The notes below the pieces were generated by a model that made no database searches, was not told where the DNA came from, and saw nothing but the letters and a program-made list of their open reading frames with translations. A program made the translations under genes and the position numbers. From positions 64,868 to 128,867 of the forward strand of contig SAQG01000011.1 of assembly GCA_004020315.1 (NCBI GenBank): a stretch of DNA of 64,000 bases, in the 5' to 3' direction. Of the stretch, positions 51,006 through 60,177 are shown one piece after another (the stretch's first letter is position 1; the number at the start of each line of letters is the position of its first letter). This DNA is from Mesorhizobium sp. (lineage in GTDB: Bacteria; Pseudomonadota; Alphaproteobacteria; Rhizobiales; Rhizobiaceae).

Positions 51006-51046
51006 TCTCGGCCATCGGCGGCAGCCAACTGACTGAGTTGAGCCTA
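51006..51046. repeat. direct repeat flanking trmH, right copy
   Basis: Second copy of the repeat at 50206-50246; its last three bases are the TAG stop codon of the ABC ATP-binding gene, which suggests this copy is the original and the left one a duplicate. Confidence 0.7.
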
Positions 51047-51805
51047 ATGCCGCAGGATCTTGCTTAGGAAGGCGCGGCTGCGGTCGGTCTTGGGATGCGA
51101 GAAGAACTCGTCCGGCGTGCCGCTCTCGACGATGGCGCCGGCATCCATGAACACCACCCGCTGCGCGACCTTGCGGGCAAAGCCCATCTCGTGGGTCACC
51201 ACCATCATGGTCATGCCTTCCTCGGCGACCGCAACCATGACGTCGAGCACTTCCGAGATCATCTCGGGGTCGAGCGCCGACGTCGGCTCGTCGAACAGCA
51301 TGATCTTGGGGCGCATGCCGAGGCAGCGGGCGATCGCCACGCGCTGCTGCTGGCCGCCGGAGAGTTGCGCCGGATAGGCATTCACCTTGTCGGCAAGGCC
51401 GACCTTGGCGAGCAGCTCGCGTCCGGCCTTCTCGGCTTCGGCGCGCGGGATCTTGCGGACATGGATCGGCGCCAGCGTCACGTTTTCGAGCGCGGTTTTG
51501 TGCGGGTAGAGATTGAACGACTGGAAGACGAAGCCGATCTCGGTGCGCAGCCGCGTCATGTTGGTGGCGGGGTCGCCAAGGCGCTGGCCGTCGACCACCA
51601 AGTCGCCGTCGCGGATCGTCTCCAGGCCGTTGATGCAGCGGATCAAGGTGCTCTTGCCCGAGCCGCTCGGGCCGCAGACGACGACCACTTCGCGCGGCTC
51701 GACGCTCAGCGTGATGTCCTTGAGCACGTTGAGCGCGCCGAACCATTTGTTGACGCCGCGAAATTCGATCATGCCGGTACCATTTTTGCTGCGGTTCGAC
51801 GTCAT
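51044..51805 (-). CDS. polar amino-acid ABC transporter ATP-binding protein
   Basis: 253 residues. Walker [10 protein letters not shown], signature LSGGQQQR, Walker [13 protein letters not shown]: the GlnQ/HisP subfamily. ATG at 51805 overlaps the permease stop by four bases. It is the last gene of a leftward operon AsnC, saccharopine-dehydrogenase-like, binding protein, two permeases, ATPase. The substrate is probably an amino acid or amino-acid-derived compound metabolised by the dehydrogenase of the same operon. Confidence 0.92.
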   Translation of the reverse strand: MTSNRSKNGTGMIEFRGVNKWFGALNVLKDITLSVEPREVVVVCGPSGSGKSTLIRCINGLETIRDGDLVVDGQRLGDPATNMTRLRTEIGFVFQSFNLYPHKTALENVTLAPIHVRKIPRAEAEKAGRELLAKVGLADKVNAYPAQLSGGQQQRVAIARCLGMRPKIMLFDEPTSALDPEMISEVLDVMVAVAEEGMTMMVVTHEMGFARKVAQRVVFMDAGAIVESGTPDEFFSHPKTDRSRAFLSKILRH

Positions 51806-52476
51806 AGCTGCACCTCGCCATGAGCCGCACCCATGCGTTGCTCCAGCCGGCGGGCCAGCAGGATCAGCGGATAGCAGACGATGAAATAGCCGAGGCCGAC
51901 GAGGAAGAAGACCAGCAGCCCGTTCGGCACGCGCTGCACCACCAGCCAGCCGACGCGGGTGAGGTCGGTGAGCCCGATGGCCGAAACGACAGAGGAATCC
52001 TTGATCAGCAGTACATATTGCCCGACCAGTGGCGGCAGCACGATGCGCATCGCCTGCGGCAGCACCACCTGGCGCATGCGATGCCAGCGCGACAGGCCGG
52101 ACGCCAGCGCCGCCTCGACCTGGCCGGTCGGCACCGAGCGGATGCCGGCGACGACGATCTCGCAGATGAAGCAGGCGGCCAGATTGGTCAGCGCGATGAT
52201 GCCGGCGGTGAAAGCGTCGAGCTCGATGCCGAGTTCCGGCAGGATGAAGAAGATCAGGAAGATCTGCACCAGGAACGGCGTGCCGCGGATCAGATCGACC
52301 CAGGCGCCGATCACGCTGCTGATCAGCCGGTTGCCGCCGGTCCGCAGGATGCCGAGGCCAAAGCCGATCAGCGTGCCCAGCACCAGACTGATCAATGACA
52401 GCATCACGGTCATGCCGAGGCCGCGCAGGGCAAGGGGATAGCTGCCGGCTATGCTTTGCAGCTGCTGCCAGATCAT
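51802..52476 (-). CDS. amino-acid ABC transporter permease
   Basis: 224 residues, HisMQ-type inner-membrane permease. [20 protein letters not shown] and the EAA loop [20 protein letters not shown] are present. It overlaps the next gene by 4 bp (ATGA) and the previous permease by 4 bp. It forms the pore together with its partner. Confidence 0.92.
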   Translation of the reverse strand: MIWQQLQSIAGSYPLALRGLGMTVMLSLISLVLGTLIGFGLGILRTGGNRLISSVIGAWVDLIRGTPFLVQIFLIFFILPELGIELDAFTAGIIALTNLAACFICEIVVAGIRSVPTGQVEAALASGLSRWHRMRQVVLPQAMRIVLPPLVGQYVLLIKDSSVVSAIGLTDLTRVGWLVVQRVPNGLLVFFLVGLGYFIVCYPLILLARRLEQRMGAAHGEVQL

Positions 52477-53144
52477 GTCCGTGCCCCCGCTAGGCCGAGC
52501 CAGCGCCCGGACAGCGCCGCCAGTCCCTTCAGCCCGTAATAGAGCAGGAGGTAGAAGGCCGCGATGGTGATGAAACCTTCCGCCGGCATGAAGCGGTCGG
52601 AGGCGAGCAATTGCCCGGCGCGCGTCAGCTCGGCGACCGCGATCAGCGACAGCAACGCAGAATCCTTGACCAGCACGATCGCCTGGCCAAGCAGCGGCGG
52701 GATTGTCACCTTGAACGCCTGCGGCAGGATGACCAGGCGCATGCGCTGGATGTAGGTCATGCCGGAGGCAACGCCGGCCTCGACCTGGCCGCGCGGGATC
52801 GACAGGATGCCGGCGCGGATGATCTCGGCGACGTAAGCGCCGCTGTTCAGCGACAAAGCGAGAATGCCGACGACGAGCTCAGGCAGGACGATGCCGAGCC
52901 GGGGCAGGCCGAAATAGAGGAAATAGAGCTGCGCCAGCAGGGGCGTGGCGCGCACAGCATCGATATAGGCCTTGGCCGGAACGCGAAACAGCCAGCCGCG
53001 CTGCAGGTTCATGGCGGCGAGCACGATGCCAACGGCGAGCGCCCCGGCAAAGGAGAGGACAGACAGCCACACGGTCGTGACGAGGCCCTGCCCGAACAAA
53101 GGCAGATATTCGACGATGGTGCGGAAGCTGAAATTTTCGAGCAT
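52473..53144 (-). CDS. amino-acid ABC transporter permease
   Basis: 223 residues, second HisMQ-type permease, with [19 protein letters not shown] and the EAA loop [20 protein letters not shown]. Follows the binding-protein gene by 86 bp that include a stable hairpin at 53182-53215. Confidence 0.92.
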   Translation of the reverse strand: MLENFSFRTIVEYLPLFGQGLVTTVWLSVLSFAGALAVGIVLAAMNLQRGWLFRVPAKAYIDAVRATPLLAQLYFLYFGLPRLGIVLPELVVGILALSLNSGAYVAEIIRAGILSIPRGQVEAGVASGMTYIQRMRLVILPQAFKVTIPPLLGQAIVLVKDSALLSLIAVAELTRAGQLLASDRFMPAEGFITIAAFYLLLYYGLKGLAALSGRWLGLAGART

Positions 53145-53181
53145 CGTTGGGCGGATTCCTCAGCCGCGAAGAAAGCGCCGA

Positions 53182-53215
53182 GCGGTTCGCGCCGATACGA
53201 TTGGTTGCGAACCGC
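53182..53215. repeat. hairpin between binding-protein and permease genes
   Basis: GCGGTTCGC (53182-53190) pairs perfectly with GCGAACCGC (53207-53215), loop 16. Its position just after the binding-protein gene suggests it protects that mRNA or lowers read-through, as in ehuB-ehuC. Confidence 0.6.
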
Positions 53216-53230
53216 CCGGTCTATTGCTGC

Positions 53231-54019
53231 TTAGTGGTCTTTCTTCCAGTCGTCGGAATTGACCCAGTAGTCGAGGTTCTTCTGCAGGCGGCCATCGAGG
53301 CTGACCTGGTCGAGGAACAGGTTCATCCAGGTCAGCAGGTCCTGCTCGTCATAGCGCGTGGCGAAGGCCAGCGGCTCCTTCGACAGCATATCAGGCATGA
53401 TGGTGAAGCTGCCGGCCGGATAGGCGGTCGACTGGCCCTTGACCGCCGAGACGTCGTTGACGCCGCAATCGGCCTGGCCGTTGTTGACGGCGTCGAGCAG
53501 CAGCGGGCCGCCGCCCTTGTAGCTCTTGATGTCGGCGTCGGGGAAGGCGGTCTTGGCCTCCTTCTCGCCGGTGGCGCCGAGCAGCACGGCGATCTTGGTG
53601 CCTTTCGCCTTGCAATCCTCGGTGGATTTGAACTTGCCATCGGCCTTGGTGAAGACGGCGCTGCCCGTGTACATGTAAGGCTTGGTGAAGGCGACTTTCA
53701 TCGCCCGCGCCAGTGTTGGCGTCATGTCGGCGACCAGAAGATCGGCCTTGCCCGACAGGAGCGCCGGGATCAGCCCGTCCCAGTCGAAATCCAGGAAGGT
53801 GATCTTGACGCCCATTTCCTTGGCCATCAGCTCGGCAAGCTCGACCGAACTGCCGGTGCGTTCGCCGGCAGCACCCACCAGCGAGAAAGGCGGTCCTTGC
53901 GTCTGAACGGCGACACGCAATTCGCCGCGCTTGGTGATCTCGTCGAGCGTTCCGGCACTGGCCGCGGCTGTGAGGCCGGCGAGCGCAAGGCCTGCGATGA
54001 AAAGCTTGGCAATATTCAT
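53231..54019 (-). CDS. amino-acid-type periplasmic binding protein
   Basis: 262 residues; ATG at 54019 with AAGGAGG upstream. Signal peptide MNIAKLFIAGLALAGLTAAA, cut at SAG-TLDEI. Mature part is a type II binding protein: GELRVAVQTQGPPFSLV, then FDWDGLIPALLSGKADLLVADM. Two Cys in EDCKAKG and QADCGVND. It delivers its ligand to the two permeases. The accompanying saccharopine-dehydrogenase-like gene may act on the same ligand. Confidence 0.92.
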   Translation of the reverse strand: MNIAKLFIAGLALAGLTAAASAGTLDEITKRGELRVAVQTQGPPFSLVGAAGERTGSSVELAELMAKEMGVKITFLDFDWDGLIPALLSGKADLLVADMTPTLARAMKVAFTKPYMYTGSAVFTKADGKFKSTEDCKAKGTKIAVLLGATGEKEAKTAFPDADIKSYKGGGPLLLDAVNNGQADCGVNDVSAVKGQSTAYPAGSFTIMPDMLSKEPLAFATRYDEQDLLTWMNLFLDQVSLDGRLQKNLDYWVNSDDWKKDH

Positions 54020-54128
54020 TAGGCATTCCTCCTTGTTGTCGTTTGTTATTTTCACTTTGTTGTTCCACCCCTTGGGGGTGCTTTTTGAGCGGCAGCGCCG
54101 TTGCCGGCGGCCACCGTTCGAAAATCCT

Positions 54129-55292
54129 TCAGTCCCAGTCGATCGTTTCGGATACCCGTATACCGCGCCTCGCCAGCTCGTCGAGGAAACGGCCGTCTGG
54201 CACATGCAGCAGCGGGTTGAGCAGGCCGGGCTCGGTGATTTCGCCCCGCGCCAGCATCTGCGCCACGATGCTGGCGGGATAGCCGACTCCGAGGCTCATG
54301 CCGAACAGGCCGGAGGCGAGATCGCGTTCGATTACCAGCTCCGACGTCACTGTCTTGCGGCGGCCGCCTTGGGTGCCGGCAAAGACATTGCGCATCACGC
54401 AAAGATCCTTCTCATCGGCGCCATATTGCAGTTGCGGGCCGAGCAGCCGGCCGAGAAATTCACGTGGGCTGGCGCCAAGGCCGGCCACCTTGTCTTCGGA
54501 AAGAAAGCCAAGCTCCTTCAGCGGTGCCCAGAACGCCGACCAGCCCGGCCAGCGCAACGAATAGCGGCCGGAGCGCTGCAGCCCCTTGGCGGCGGCAAGC
54601 ATGCCGGCATAGTGCGATGCATCGCCGTTCGGGAAGGCTTCCAGCCTGCCCAGCCTCGCGACCTCGATCTCGTGGATAAAGCGATTTTCATGTTGCTGGC
54701 CGGCCGGCACGTCGACCCGCTTGCCGTCCTCGACCAGCACGCTGTCGCGGTTCTGGCTCATCAGAACCATGTCGAAGTTCCAGCTCACCTTGTAGCACAG
54801 CGGCTTGGCCATCGCCTTCGGCTCGGGAATGCCGCCGCAATAGGAATCGATCGCAGTAATGGCGTCGAACTCACGGGCGGCGCGCGCGTAGAGCACGAGG
54901 TCGATGCCGGGGTCGAGCCCGCATTCGGTCATGATCGAGACGCCGGCTTCTTTCGCCGCCGGGGCGAGATCGGCGATGGTCTTGCCGTAATTGGTGGTGA
55001 CCAGCGGCGTGCGCGTCGCGATCGCCGCCTGTACCGCCTCGCGCATCAGCGGCTGCGGCAACAGGTCGATGGCGGCGTCGACACCCGTCAGCACCTGCGC
55101 CAACACTGGAGCGATGGCGCCCTCAGGCACGACGAAACGCACGCGGGCTAGATCGGTCAGGCCGCCAAGCCGGGCTGCGCCGTCCGGCGCGGTATCGACG
55201 CAGACGACTTCTTCGACGCCGGCGCTGGCGACGAGATCGGCAATCGCCGCCCGGCCTTGCAGGCCGAGGCCGCCGAGAACCGCGATCTTCAT
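54129..55292 (-). CDS. saccharopine-dehydrogenase-like NAD(P)-binding protein
   Basis: 387 residues, start at 55292 with AAAGGAAA upstream. Rossmann motif MKIAVLGGLGLQGRAAIADL and the family pattern TECGLDPGIDLVLYA, shared with saccharopine and homospermidine/carboxynorspermidine-type reductases. Substrate not identified; lysine- or polyamine-linked amino acids are suggested by the family, but other imino-acid reductions fit. Overlaps the AsnC gene upstream (ATGA) and precedes the ABC genes by 109 bp. Confidence 0.85.
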   Translation of the reverse strand: MKIAVLGGLGLQGRAAIADLVASAGVEEVVCVDTAPDGAARLGGLTDLARVRFVVPEGAIAPVLAQVLTGVDAAIDLLPQPLMREAVQAAIATRTPLVTTNYGKTIADLAPAAKEAGVSIMTECGLDPGIDLVLYARAAREFDAITAIDSYCGGIPEPKAMAKPLCYKVSWNFDMVLMSQNRDSVLVEDGKRVDVPAGQQHENRFIHEIEVARLGRLEAFPNGDASHYAGMLAAAKGLQRSGRYSLRWPGWSAFWAPLKELGFLSEDKVAGLGASPREFLGRLLGPQLQYGADEKDLCVMRNVFAGTQGGRRKTVTSELVIERDLASGLFGMSLGVGYPASIVAQMLARGEITEPGLLNPLLHVPDGRFLDELARRGIRVSETIDWD

Positions 55293-55825
55293 GGCATTTC
55301 CTTTCGGCCAGTTTCGTGCCGCCCAGTTTCGTCGCGCTTGGTCTCGTCCGACCAGCAGCCTTCCGGCAGGCTGACCCATTTGTTGCAGGAGGCCATGACG
55401 ACGAACGTCTCGCTGCGCACGACTTCGCCCGGCTCGCCGGCGCCGGGGATCAACTCGCTGGTGACGCGGTACAGATCGGCGACGTCGCCCGCCACGGTCA
55501 CGTCGACAATGATGTCGAAGCGTCCGGTGACGACGGCGGCCGAGTTCACGAAAGGCAGTTCCGCGATGCGCTGGGCAAGCTCGCGGGCGCGGCCGCGCCC
55601 CTGCGCATTGATGCCGACGATCGCCGAGATCAATTCGGGGCGTTCGGTCAGGTTGAGCAGCCCGACGATCTTGAGCAGGTTGCGGTCGAGCAGATTGCGC
55701 AGCCGCATGCGCACCGTCGGCACCGACACCGCCATCTTCTCGGCGAGGCGATTGACGCCAAGCTGCGCATCCTGCGACAGCAGCTTGACCAGGCGCCGGT
55801 CGGTCTGATCGAGATGTTCTCGCAA
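55289..55825 (-). CDS. Lrp/AsnC-family regulator
   Basis: 178 residues. TTG start at 55825, since no ATG lies in frame nearer; the ribosome-binding site is weak. N-terminal HTH (NRLAEKMAVSVPTVRMRLRN) and a RAM domain (VTGRFDIIVDVTVAGDVADL). It ends with a charged tail of short imperfect repeats, DETKRDETGRHETGRKE. First gene of the operon and probably its own regulator; the AT-rich 55826-55910 stretch upstream is the likely control region. Confidence 0.88.
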   Translation of the reverse strand: MREHLDQTDRRLVKLLSQDAQLGVNRLAEKMAVSVPTVRMRLRNLLDRNLLKIVGLLNLTERPELISAIVGINAQGRGRARELAQRIAELPFVNSAAVVTGRFDIIVDVTVAGDVADLYRVTSELIPGAGEPGEVVRSETFVVMASCNKWVSLPEGCWSDETKRDETGRHETGRKEMP

Positions 55826-56004
55826 ACGCTCAGGCTTTCATGAATGGAAAGAATTTATGGAGTTTTCTTTCTAATATGAAAATAGCTTAGGATCTATCTT
55901 CTAAAATCGCAAGAGCGTTCGGCCGCTTGTCAACAAGGCCGAATGGTATGTCCCGGAAAACCGGCGGGCTTTGCCGGTGTCGTGGCCGACCGAGGGTATG
56001 CCGA

Positions 56005-56928
56005 TCAGCGCGGCTTCTCGATCCCCGGAATGCCGCCGATCCGCTCGGCGAGAAATTCGACCAGCAGCCGGACCCTGGCAATGCCCGCGCGCTCCGGGAC
56101 GATCAGCATGCTCAGCGGTATCGGAGGCGGGGCATAGTCTGGCAGGATCACTTCCAGCCGGCCGGCTGCGAGGAGATCGTCGACAAGCCAGTGATGGGCA
56201 GGTGCGATACCGCGCCCGGCGACGAGAGCTTCGCGTGCGGCAAGCCCATGGTCGACCCGAAATCGGCCGCCAAAAGGCACCGCGTGGCGTTCGCCGCCCG
56301 CCCCCTGCAGGGCGAGCGTGTCGCTTCCCGCGATGTTCGACATCCGGATGCCTTCATGGCCAGGCAAATCCTGCGGGACAGCCGGTCTGCCCCGCGCCGC
56401 CAGATAGGCCGGCGCTGCCACCAGCAGACGCCGGGATTGCCCGAGCGCCCGCAGTTTCATCGAGCTGTCGGTGAGCGGACCGAGGCGAAGCGCGATGTCG
56501 ACGCCCTCGCGCACAAGGTCGATGCGCTCGTCGGTTAGGCTGAGATCGATCCCGATGTCGGGATAGCGGTCCTGAAAGGCGAAGATCAGGCGGGTGACAT
56601 GCAAGACCCCGAGTGCCGCCGTGCAGGATATCCGGATCGTGCCTGCCGACGCGCCGCGTGTGCCCCGCGCTTCATCGCCGGCCTGCTCCACGAGGCGCAG
56701 GATCTGGATGCTGTCGGCATAGTAACGGCTGCCCTCATCGGTCATCGTGACACGCCGGGTGGTCCTGCTGAGCAAGGGCACGCCGACGGCATCCTCGAGC
56801 TCCCGCAGATGCCGTGTGACCGTCGACTGCCCAACTCCGAGTTCGCGCGCCACCGCCGACAGGCTGCCGCGCTCGGCGACGCGAACGAAGGTCCGCATGC
56901 GCTCGAGTGTGACGTCCGATTTATCCAT
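56005..56928 (-). CDS. LysR-family transcriptional regulator
   Basis: 307 residues. N-terminal winged helix (LERMRTFVRVAERGSLSAVA, then ELGVGQSTVTRHLRELE) and a C-terminal substrate-binding domain (GTIRISCTAALGVLHVTRLI). Divergent from the NAD(P)H oxidoreductase gene at 57021 with a 92-bp gap that holds a palindrome. Typical of LysR proteins that activate an adjacent quinone reductase under electrophile or oxidative stress. Confidence 0.92.
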   Translation of the reverse strand: MDKSDVTLERMRTFVRVAERGSLSAVARELGVGQSTVTRHLRELEDAVGVPLLSRTTRRVTMTDEGSRYYADSIQILRLVEQAGDEARGTRGASAGTIRISCTAALGVLHVTRLIFAFQDRYPDIGIDLSLTDERIDLVREGVDIALRLGPLTDSSMKLRALGQSRRLLVAAPAYLAARGRPAVPQDLPGHEGIRMSNIAGSDTLALQGAGGERHAVPFGGRFRVDHGLAAREALVAGRGIAPAHHWLVDDLLAAGRLEVILPDYAPPPIPLSMLIVPERAGIARVRLLVEFLAERIGGIPGIEKPR

Positions 56929-56934
56929 TATTCG

Positions 56935-56948
56935 GCATAATCTTATGC
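56935..56948. promoter_or_regulatory. LysR-type palindrome
   Basis: GCATAATCTTATGC is a 6-2-6 inverted repeat of the T-N11-A kind, seven bases upstream of the LysR start and 73 bp from the divergent gene. Candidate autoregulatory binding site. Confidence 0.55.
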
Positions 56949-57020
56949 ATTGCCTAGATATAGCGGATCAGCCTGGGCTGGCTATCTTGGCGTCAATCAT
57001 CCTTCGTCGGAGTTGACCCC

Positions 57021-57851
57021 ATGAAAGTCCTGCTTGTTTTTGCTCATCCAGAACCGCGTTCTCTCAACGGCGCACTGCGAGACGTCGCCGTCAGGGAACT
57101 CGAGGCCCAGGGCCACGAGGTGCGGGTGTCGGACCTTTACGCCGACGGCTGGAAATCCGAGGTGGACCGTGCCGACTTTCCGTCGTGGCCGCCCGAAGCG
57201 CGCTTCCTGCTGGCTGGCGCCTCCAAAAAGGCTTTTGCGACCAACACACTGACCGACGATGTCAAGGCGGAGATCGACAAGCTGTTGTGGGCCGACACGC
57301 TGATCCTCCAGTTCCCGCTCTGGTGGTACGCCATGCCGGCGATCCTCAAGGGGTGGGTCGACCGGGTGTACGCCTACGGCTTCGCCTATGGAGTCGGCGA
57401 GCACAGCGACAGACGGTGGGGTGACCGCTTTGGTGAGGGAACGCTTGCCGGCAAGCGCGCGATGCTGATCGTGACCACCGGCGGCTGGGAGGAGCATTAT
57501 TCCGCCCGCGGCGTCAACGGCCCGATCGATGACCTGCTGTTCCCGATCAATCACGGGATCCTTTATTATCCGGGCTACGACGTGCTTCCGCCGTTCGTGG
57601 TCTACAGAGTGGATCGTTTCGGGGAGGCCGATTTCGAGCCTGTCGCGGAGCGCCTGCGCGAAAGAATGCGGACGCTCGGGACAACCCGGCCCATTCCCTA
57701 TCGGCAGCAGAATGGCGGTGACTACCACATCCCCAGCATGCAGCTTCGACCCGAATTGGGCGATCCGGGTGCGACGGGCTTCGCGCTTCACGAGGACCGC
57801 GCCGGCGCCAAGTCGGCGACGCCGCCTTCGACTTTGCGGGACGTGGCCTGA
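57021..57851 (+). CDS. NAD(P)H:quinone oxidoreductase (flavodoxin-like fold)
   Basis: 276 residues. MKVLLVFAHPEPRSLNGAL at the N-terminus and FPLWWYAMPAILKGWVDRVY are signatures of the NQO1/MdaB/Kef-associated flavoprotein family; FAD- or FMN-dependent two-electron reduction of quinones. Start at 57021 preceded by GTCGGAGTTGACCCC. Divergent from the LysR regulator. Slightly longer than MdaB because of a C-terminal extension (GDYHIPSMQLRPELGD). Confidence 0.9.
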   Translation: MKVLLVFAHPEPRSLNGALRDVAVRELEAQGHEVRVSDLYADGWKSEVDRADFPSWPPEARFLLAGASKKAFATNTLTDDVKAEIDKLLWADTLILQFPLWWYAMPAILKGWVDRVYAYGFAYGVGEHSDRRWGDRFGEGTLAGKRAMLIVTTGGWEEHYSARGVNGPIDDLLFPINHGILYYPGYDVLPPFVVYRVDRFGEADFEPVAERLRERMRTLGTTRPIPYRQQNGGDYHIPSMQLRPELGDPGATGFALHEDRAGAKSATPPSTLRDVA

Positions 57852-57899
57852 CGCAGGATTCCGAAAAGATCGTGCAAGGCAAGGTGCGAAGCCTATGAA

Positions 57900-58625
57900 T
57901 CAGCGACCGGCCCGAAAGATCGCGGCGGCAGCAGCCGTCAGCGCGGCATTGCCTGATGCCACCGTTCCATCCTCGAGCTCCTTGCCGTCTTCCAGCCCGA
58001 CGCGCGTCGACCAGCGCTGCTCCGCCGCCCGGTGCACGAACGGCCACACCGTGGCGTCGGCGCCGTGCAGCAGGATGGCTCGCCGCATCCCGGCGCGGTC
58101 GAGCACGGCAGCGATGCCGTCGCTGACCTCCAGCGCCACGGCCAGTTCCTGCTCGGAGATTTCGATCAGGATGCGCAGCACCTGGCTGCCACGGTCGAGC
58201 CGGACCAGGCGCTCGGCGTCAGCGACGGAGGCAAGCCCGGCCTCGATGCCGATGCCGCGCTGCCGCAGTCTTTGCATGACCTCGGGCGCGGCTTCCTCGC
58301 TCAGATTGACCGATGCGTAGTCAGGTAGCTCGGTCCAGCCGGCGATGGCGGCAAGCGTCCGCTCGTCGTCGTTCTCGATCCAGGCGCCGGTCGACACGCC
58401 GATCAGCGTTCCCGGGCAGGCGCGGCGCAGCGCCAGTATGGTGCGGTCAATCGCCGCTGGCGCGAGGCTTTCGCGGCCATCGAGCCCGCGCACATGGACG
58501 TGCAACTCGGCCGCACCGGCGGCCACGCAGGCGGCGCCGTCACGCGCCATGGCGTCCGCGTCAAGCGGCAGTCGCGGGTGGAAATCGGCGCTGCGTGCGC
58601 CATTGATGCAGGTCTGGACGATCAT
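57900..58625 (-). CDS. beta-keto acid cleavage enzyme family protein (BKACE/DUF849)
   Basis: 241 residues. TIM-barrel BKACE family: AAELHVHVRGLDGRESLAP supplies the zinc-binding HxH, and RVGLEDGKELEDG is the usual C-terminal family motif. Typical members (e.g. Kce) condense a beta-keto acid with acetyl-CoA. It is shorter than classical Kce (~270-310 aa). Convergent with the quinone reductase; no operon partner. Substrate cannot be named. Confidence 0.8.
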   Translation of the reverse strand: MIVQTCINGARSADFHPRLPLDADAMARDGAACVAAGAAELHVHVRGLDGRESLAPAAIDRTILALRRACPGTLIGVSTGAWIENDDERTLAAIAGWTELPDYASVNLSEEAAPEVMQRLRQRGIGIEAGLASVADAERLVRLDRGSQVLRILIEISEQELAVALEVSDGIAAVLDRAGMRRAILLHGADATVWPFVHRAAEQRWSTRVGLEDGKELEDGTVASGNAALTAAAAAIFRAGR

Positions 58626-58768
58626 GAGAGTGCGCCCGGTTGAAGTGGACCAAGTGTAGCGCGGGATGGCGGAAATCGGAATCGGGTTCGTGTCAGGAGA
58701 GTTGCTGCCGAGGAGCGGGGGGTTGCGTAGGTTGGGGCAGCCCTCATTGGCGGCAGATGAAGGGCAAC

Positions 58769-58814
58769 GCCGGCCTGTCGGCCCACTACCTGCCGGCCTG
58801 TCGGCCCACTACCT
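58769..58814. repeat. 23-bp perfect tandem duplication at the 3' end of dctD
   Basis: Two adjacent identical 23-bp units (58769-58791, 58792-58814) each contain CGGCCTGTCGGCCCACTACC. The second unit includes the dctD stop codon (58809-58811). Confidence 0.85.
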
Positions 58815-60164
58815 GGAAAATTCGCTGCGCACGATGCCATGGCGCTGGAGTTTATCGTAGAAGGTCTTGCGCGGAATCCCAAGCGCTTCAATTGTGCGCC
58901 TGACATCGCCCTCGTTGCGGCCAAGCGTCTCGCGGATGATGTCGGCCTCGTAGCGCTCCAGCCGCTCCGGCAGCTTCATGGTTGGATCCGGCTGGGCTGG
59001 GGCAGGGGATGGCGCTCCAGCGTCTTCTTCCAATCCAAGCACAAACCGCTCGGCGAAATGCGCAAGTTCGCGCACATTGCCCGGCCAGTCATGCTCCCTG
59101 AAATGGCGGTGCACCGCGGCCGACACCGCCGGCACCGGACGCCGGAAGCGGGCGGCGGCGCGCTCGGCGAAATAGAAGAACAGCAGGGCGACGTCGTCGC
59201 GGCGCTCGCGCAGCGGCGGGATGGAGATCGTCACCACGTTGAGGCGGTAGTAGAGGTCCTCGCGGAACGTGCCGCGCTGGCGCGGATCGCCGAGATCGAC
59301 CTTGGCGGCGGCAATCACGCGCAGGTCGACGGGCCGCGTTTCGTTGGTGCCGAGCGGGGTGACCTCGCGCATTTCCAAGACGCGCAGCATCTGCACCTGC
59401 GTCGAGACCGGCATGCTTTCAATCTCGTCGAGGAATAGCGTGCCGCCGCTGGCGTGCTCGATGCGGCCGATCCGCTTCTTTTGCGCGCCGGTGAAGGCCC
59501 CGGCCTCGTGGCCGAACAATTCGCTCTCGATGACCGTCTCCGGCAGCGTGCCGCAATTCAGCGCGACGAAATTGCCTCGGGCGCGGCGGCTCCAGCGATG
59601 CAGAAGGCTCGCCACCACCTCCTTGCCGGAACCGGTCTCGCCGGTCACCAGCACGTCGACATCGGTATCGGCGATCTGGCGCAGCGTGCGGCGCAGCCTT
59701 TCCATTGCCGGCGTCTGGCCGATCAGCGGCAGGCCGTCCTGCGCCTCTCCGGCCGCCTCGCGCAAGGCGCGGTTTTCCATTACCAGGCGGCGCTTTTCCG
59801 CCGCGCGGCGCACGCTCTGCACCAGCCGGTCGGCGGCGAAGGGTTTTGTGATGAAGTCATAGGCGCCGTCCTTGATCGCCTTGACCGCCATCGCGATGTC
59901 GCCATGCCCGGTGACGAGGATGACCGGAATGTCCGCATCCAGCCGCAGCACGCGGTCGAAAAGCAACAAGCCGTCGATCTCGGGCATGCGGATATCCGAC
60001 ACCACCACGCCGGCAAAACCGGCGTCGAGCCTGGCCAGCGCTTCGGCCGCTACCGAAAAAGCCGACACCGAAAAACCGGCAAGCTCGAGCGTCTGCGCGG
60101 TGGCTCTTAGAAGGTCGCTGTCGTCATCGATCAGGATGACCGGCGCTGCGTCGTCATTCGTCAT
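58809..60164 (-). CDS. dctD: C4-dicarboxylate response regulator, sigma-54-dependent
   Basis: 451 residues, start at 60164 with AAGG upstream. Receiver domain (phospho-Asp in [13 protein letters not shown]), AAA+ domain with GETGSGKE and the sigma-54-contacting GAFTGA motif (in [14 protein letters not shown]), and a C-terminal Fis-type helix ([20 protein letters not shown]). Activates dctA from the upstream sites at 62044-62093. Pair with DctB, 13 bp upstream. Confidence 0.95.
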   Translation of the reverse strand: MTNDDAAPVILIDDDSDLLRATAQTLELAGFSVSAFSVAAEALARLDAGFAGVVVSDIRMPEIDGLLLFDRVLRLDADIPVILVTGHGDIAMAVKAIKDGAYDFITKPFAADRLVQSVRRAAEKRRLVMENRALREAAGEAQDGLPLIGQTPAMERLRRTLRQIADTDVDVLVTGETGSGKEVVASLLHRWSRRARGNFVALNCGTLPETVIESELFGHEAGAFTGAQKKRIGRIEHASGGTLFLDEIESMPVSTQVQMLRVLEMREVTPLGTNETRPVDLRVIAAAKVDLGDPRQRGTFREDLYYRLNVVTISIPPLRERRDDVALLFFYFAERAAARFRRPVPAVSAAVHRHFREHDWPGNVRELAHFAERFVLGLEEDAGAPSPAPAQPDPTMKLPERLERYEADIIRETLGRNEGDVRRTIEALGIPRKTFYDKLQRHGIVRSEFSR

Positions 60165-60177
60165 GCTGCCTTGGCCA

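Noticed and set aside
58769..58814. CRISPR-like tandem repeat
   Set aside because: Only two units with no spacers and no cas genes; a simple tandem duplication.
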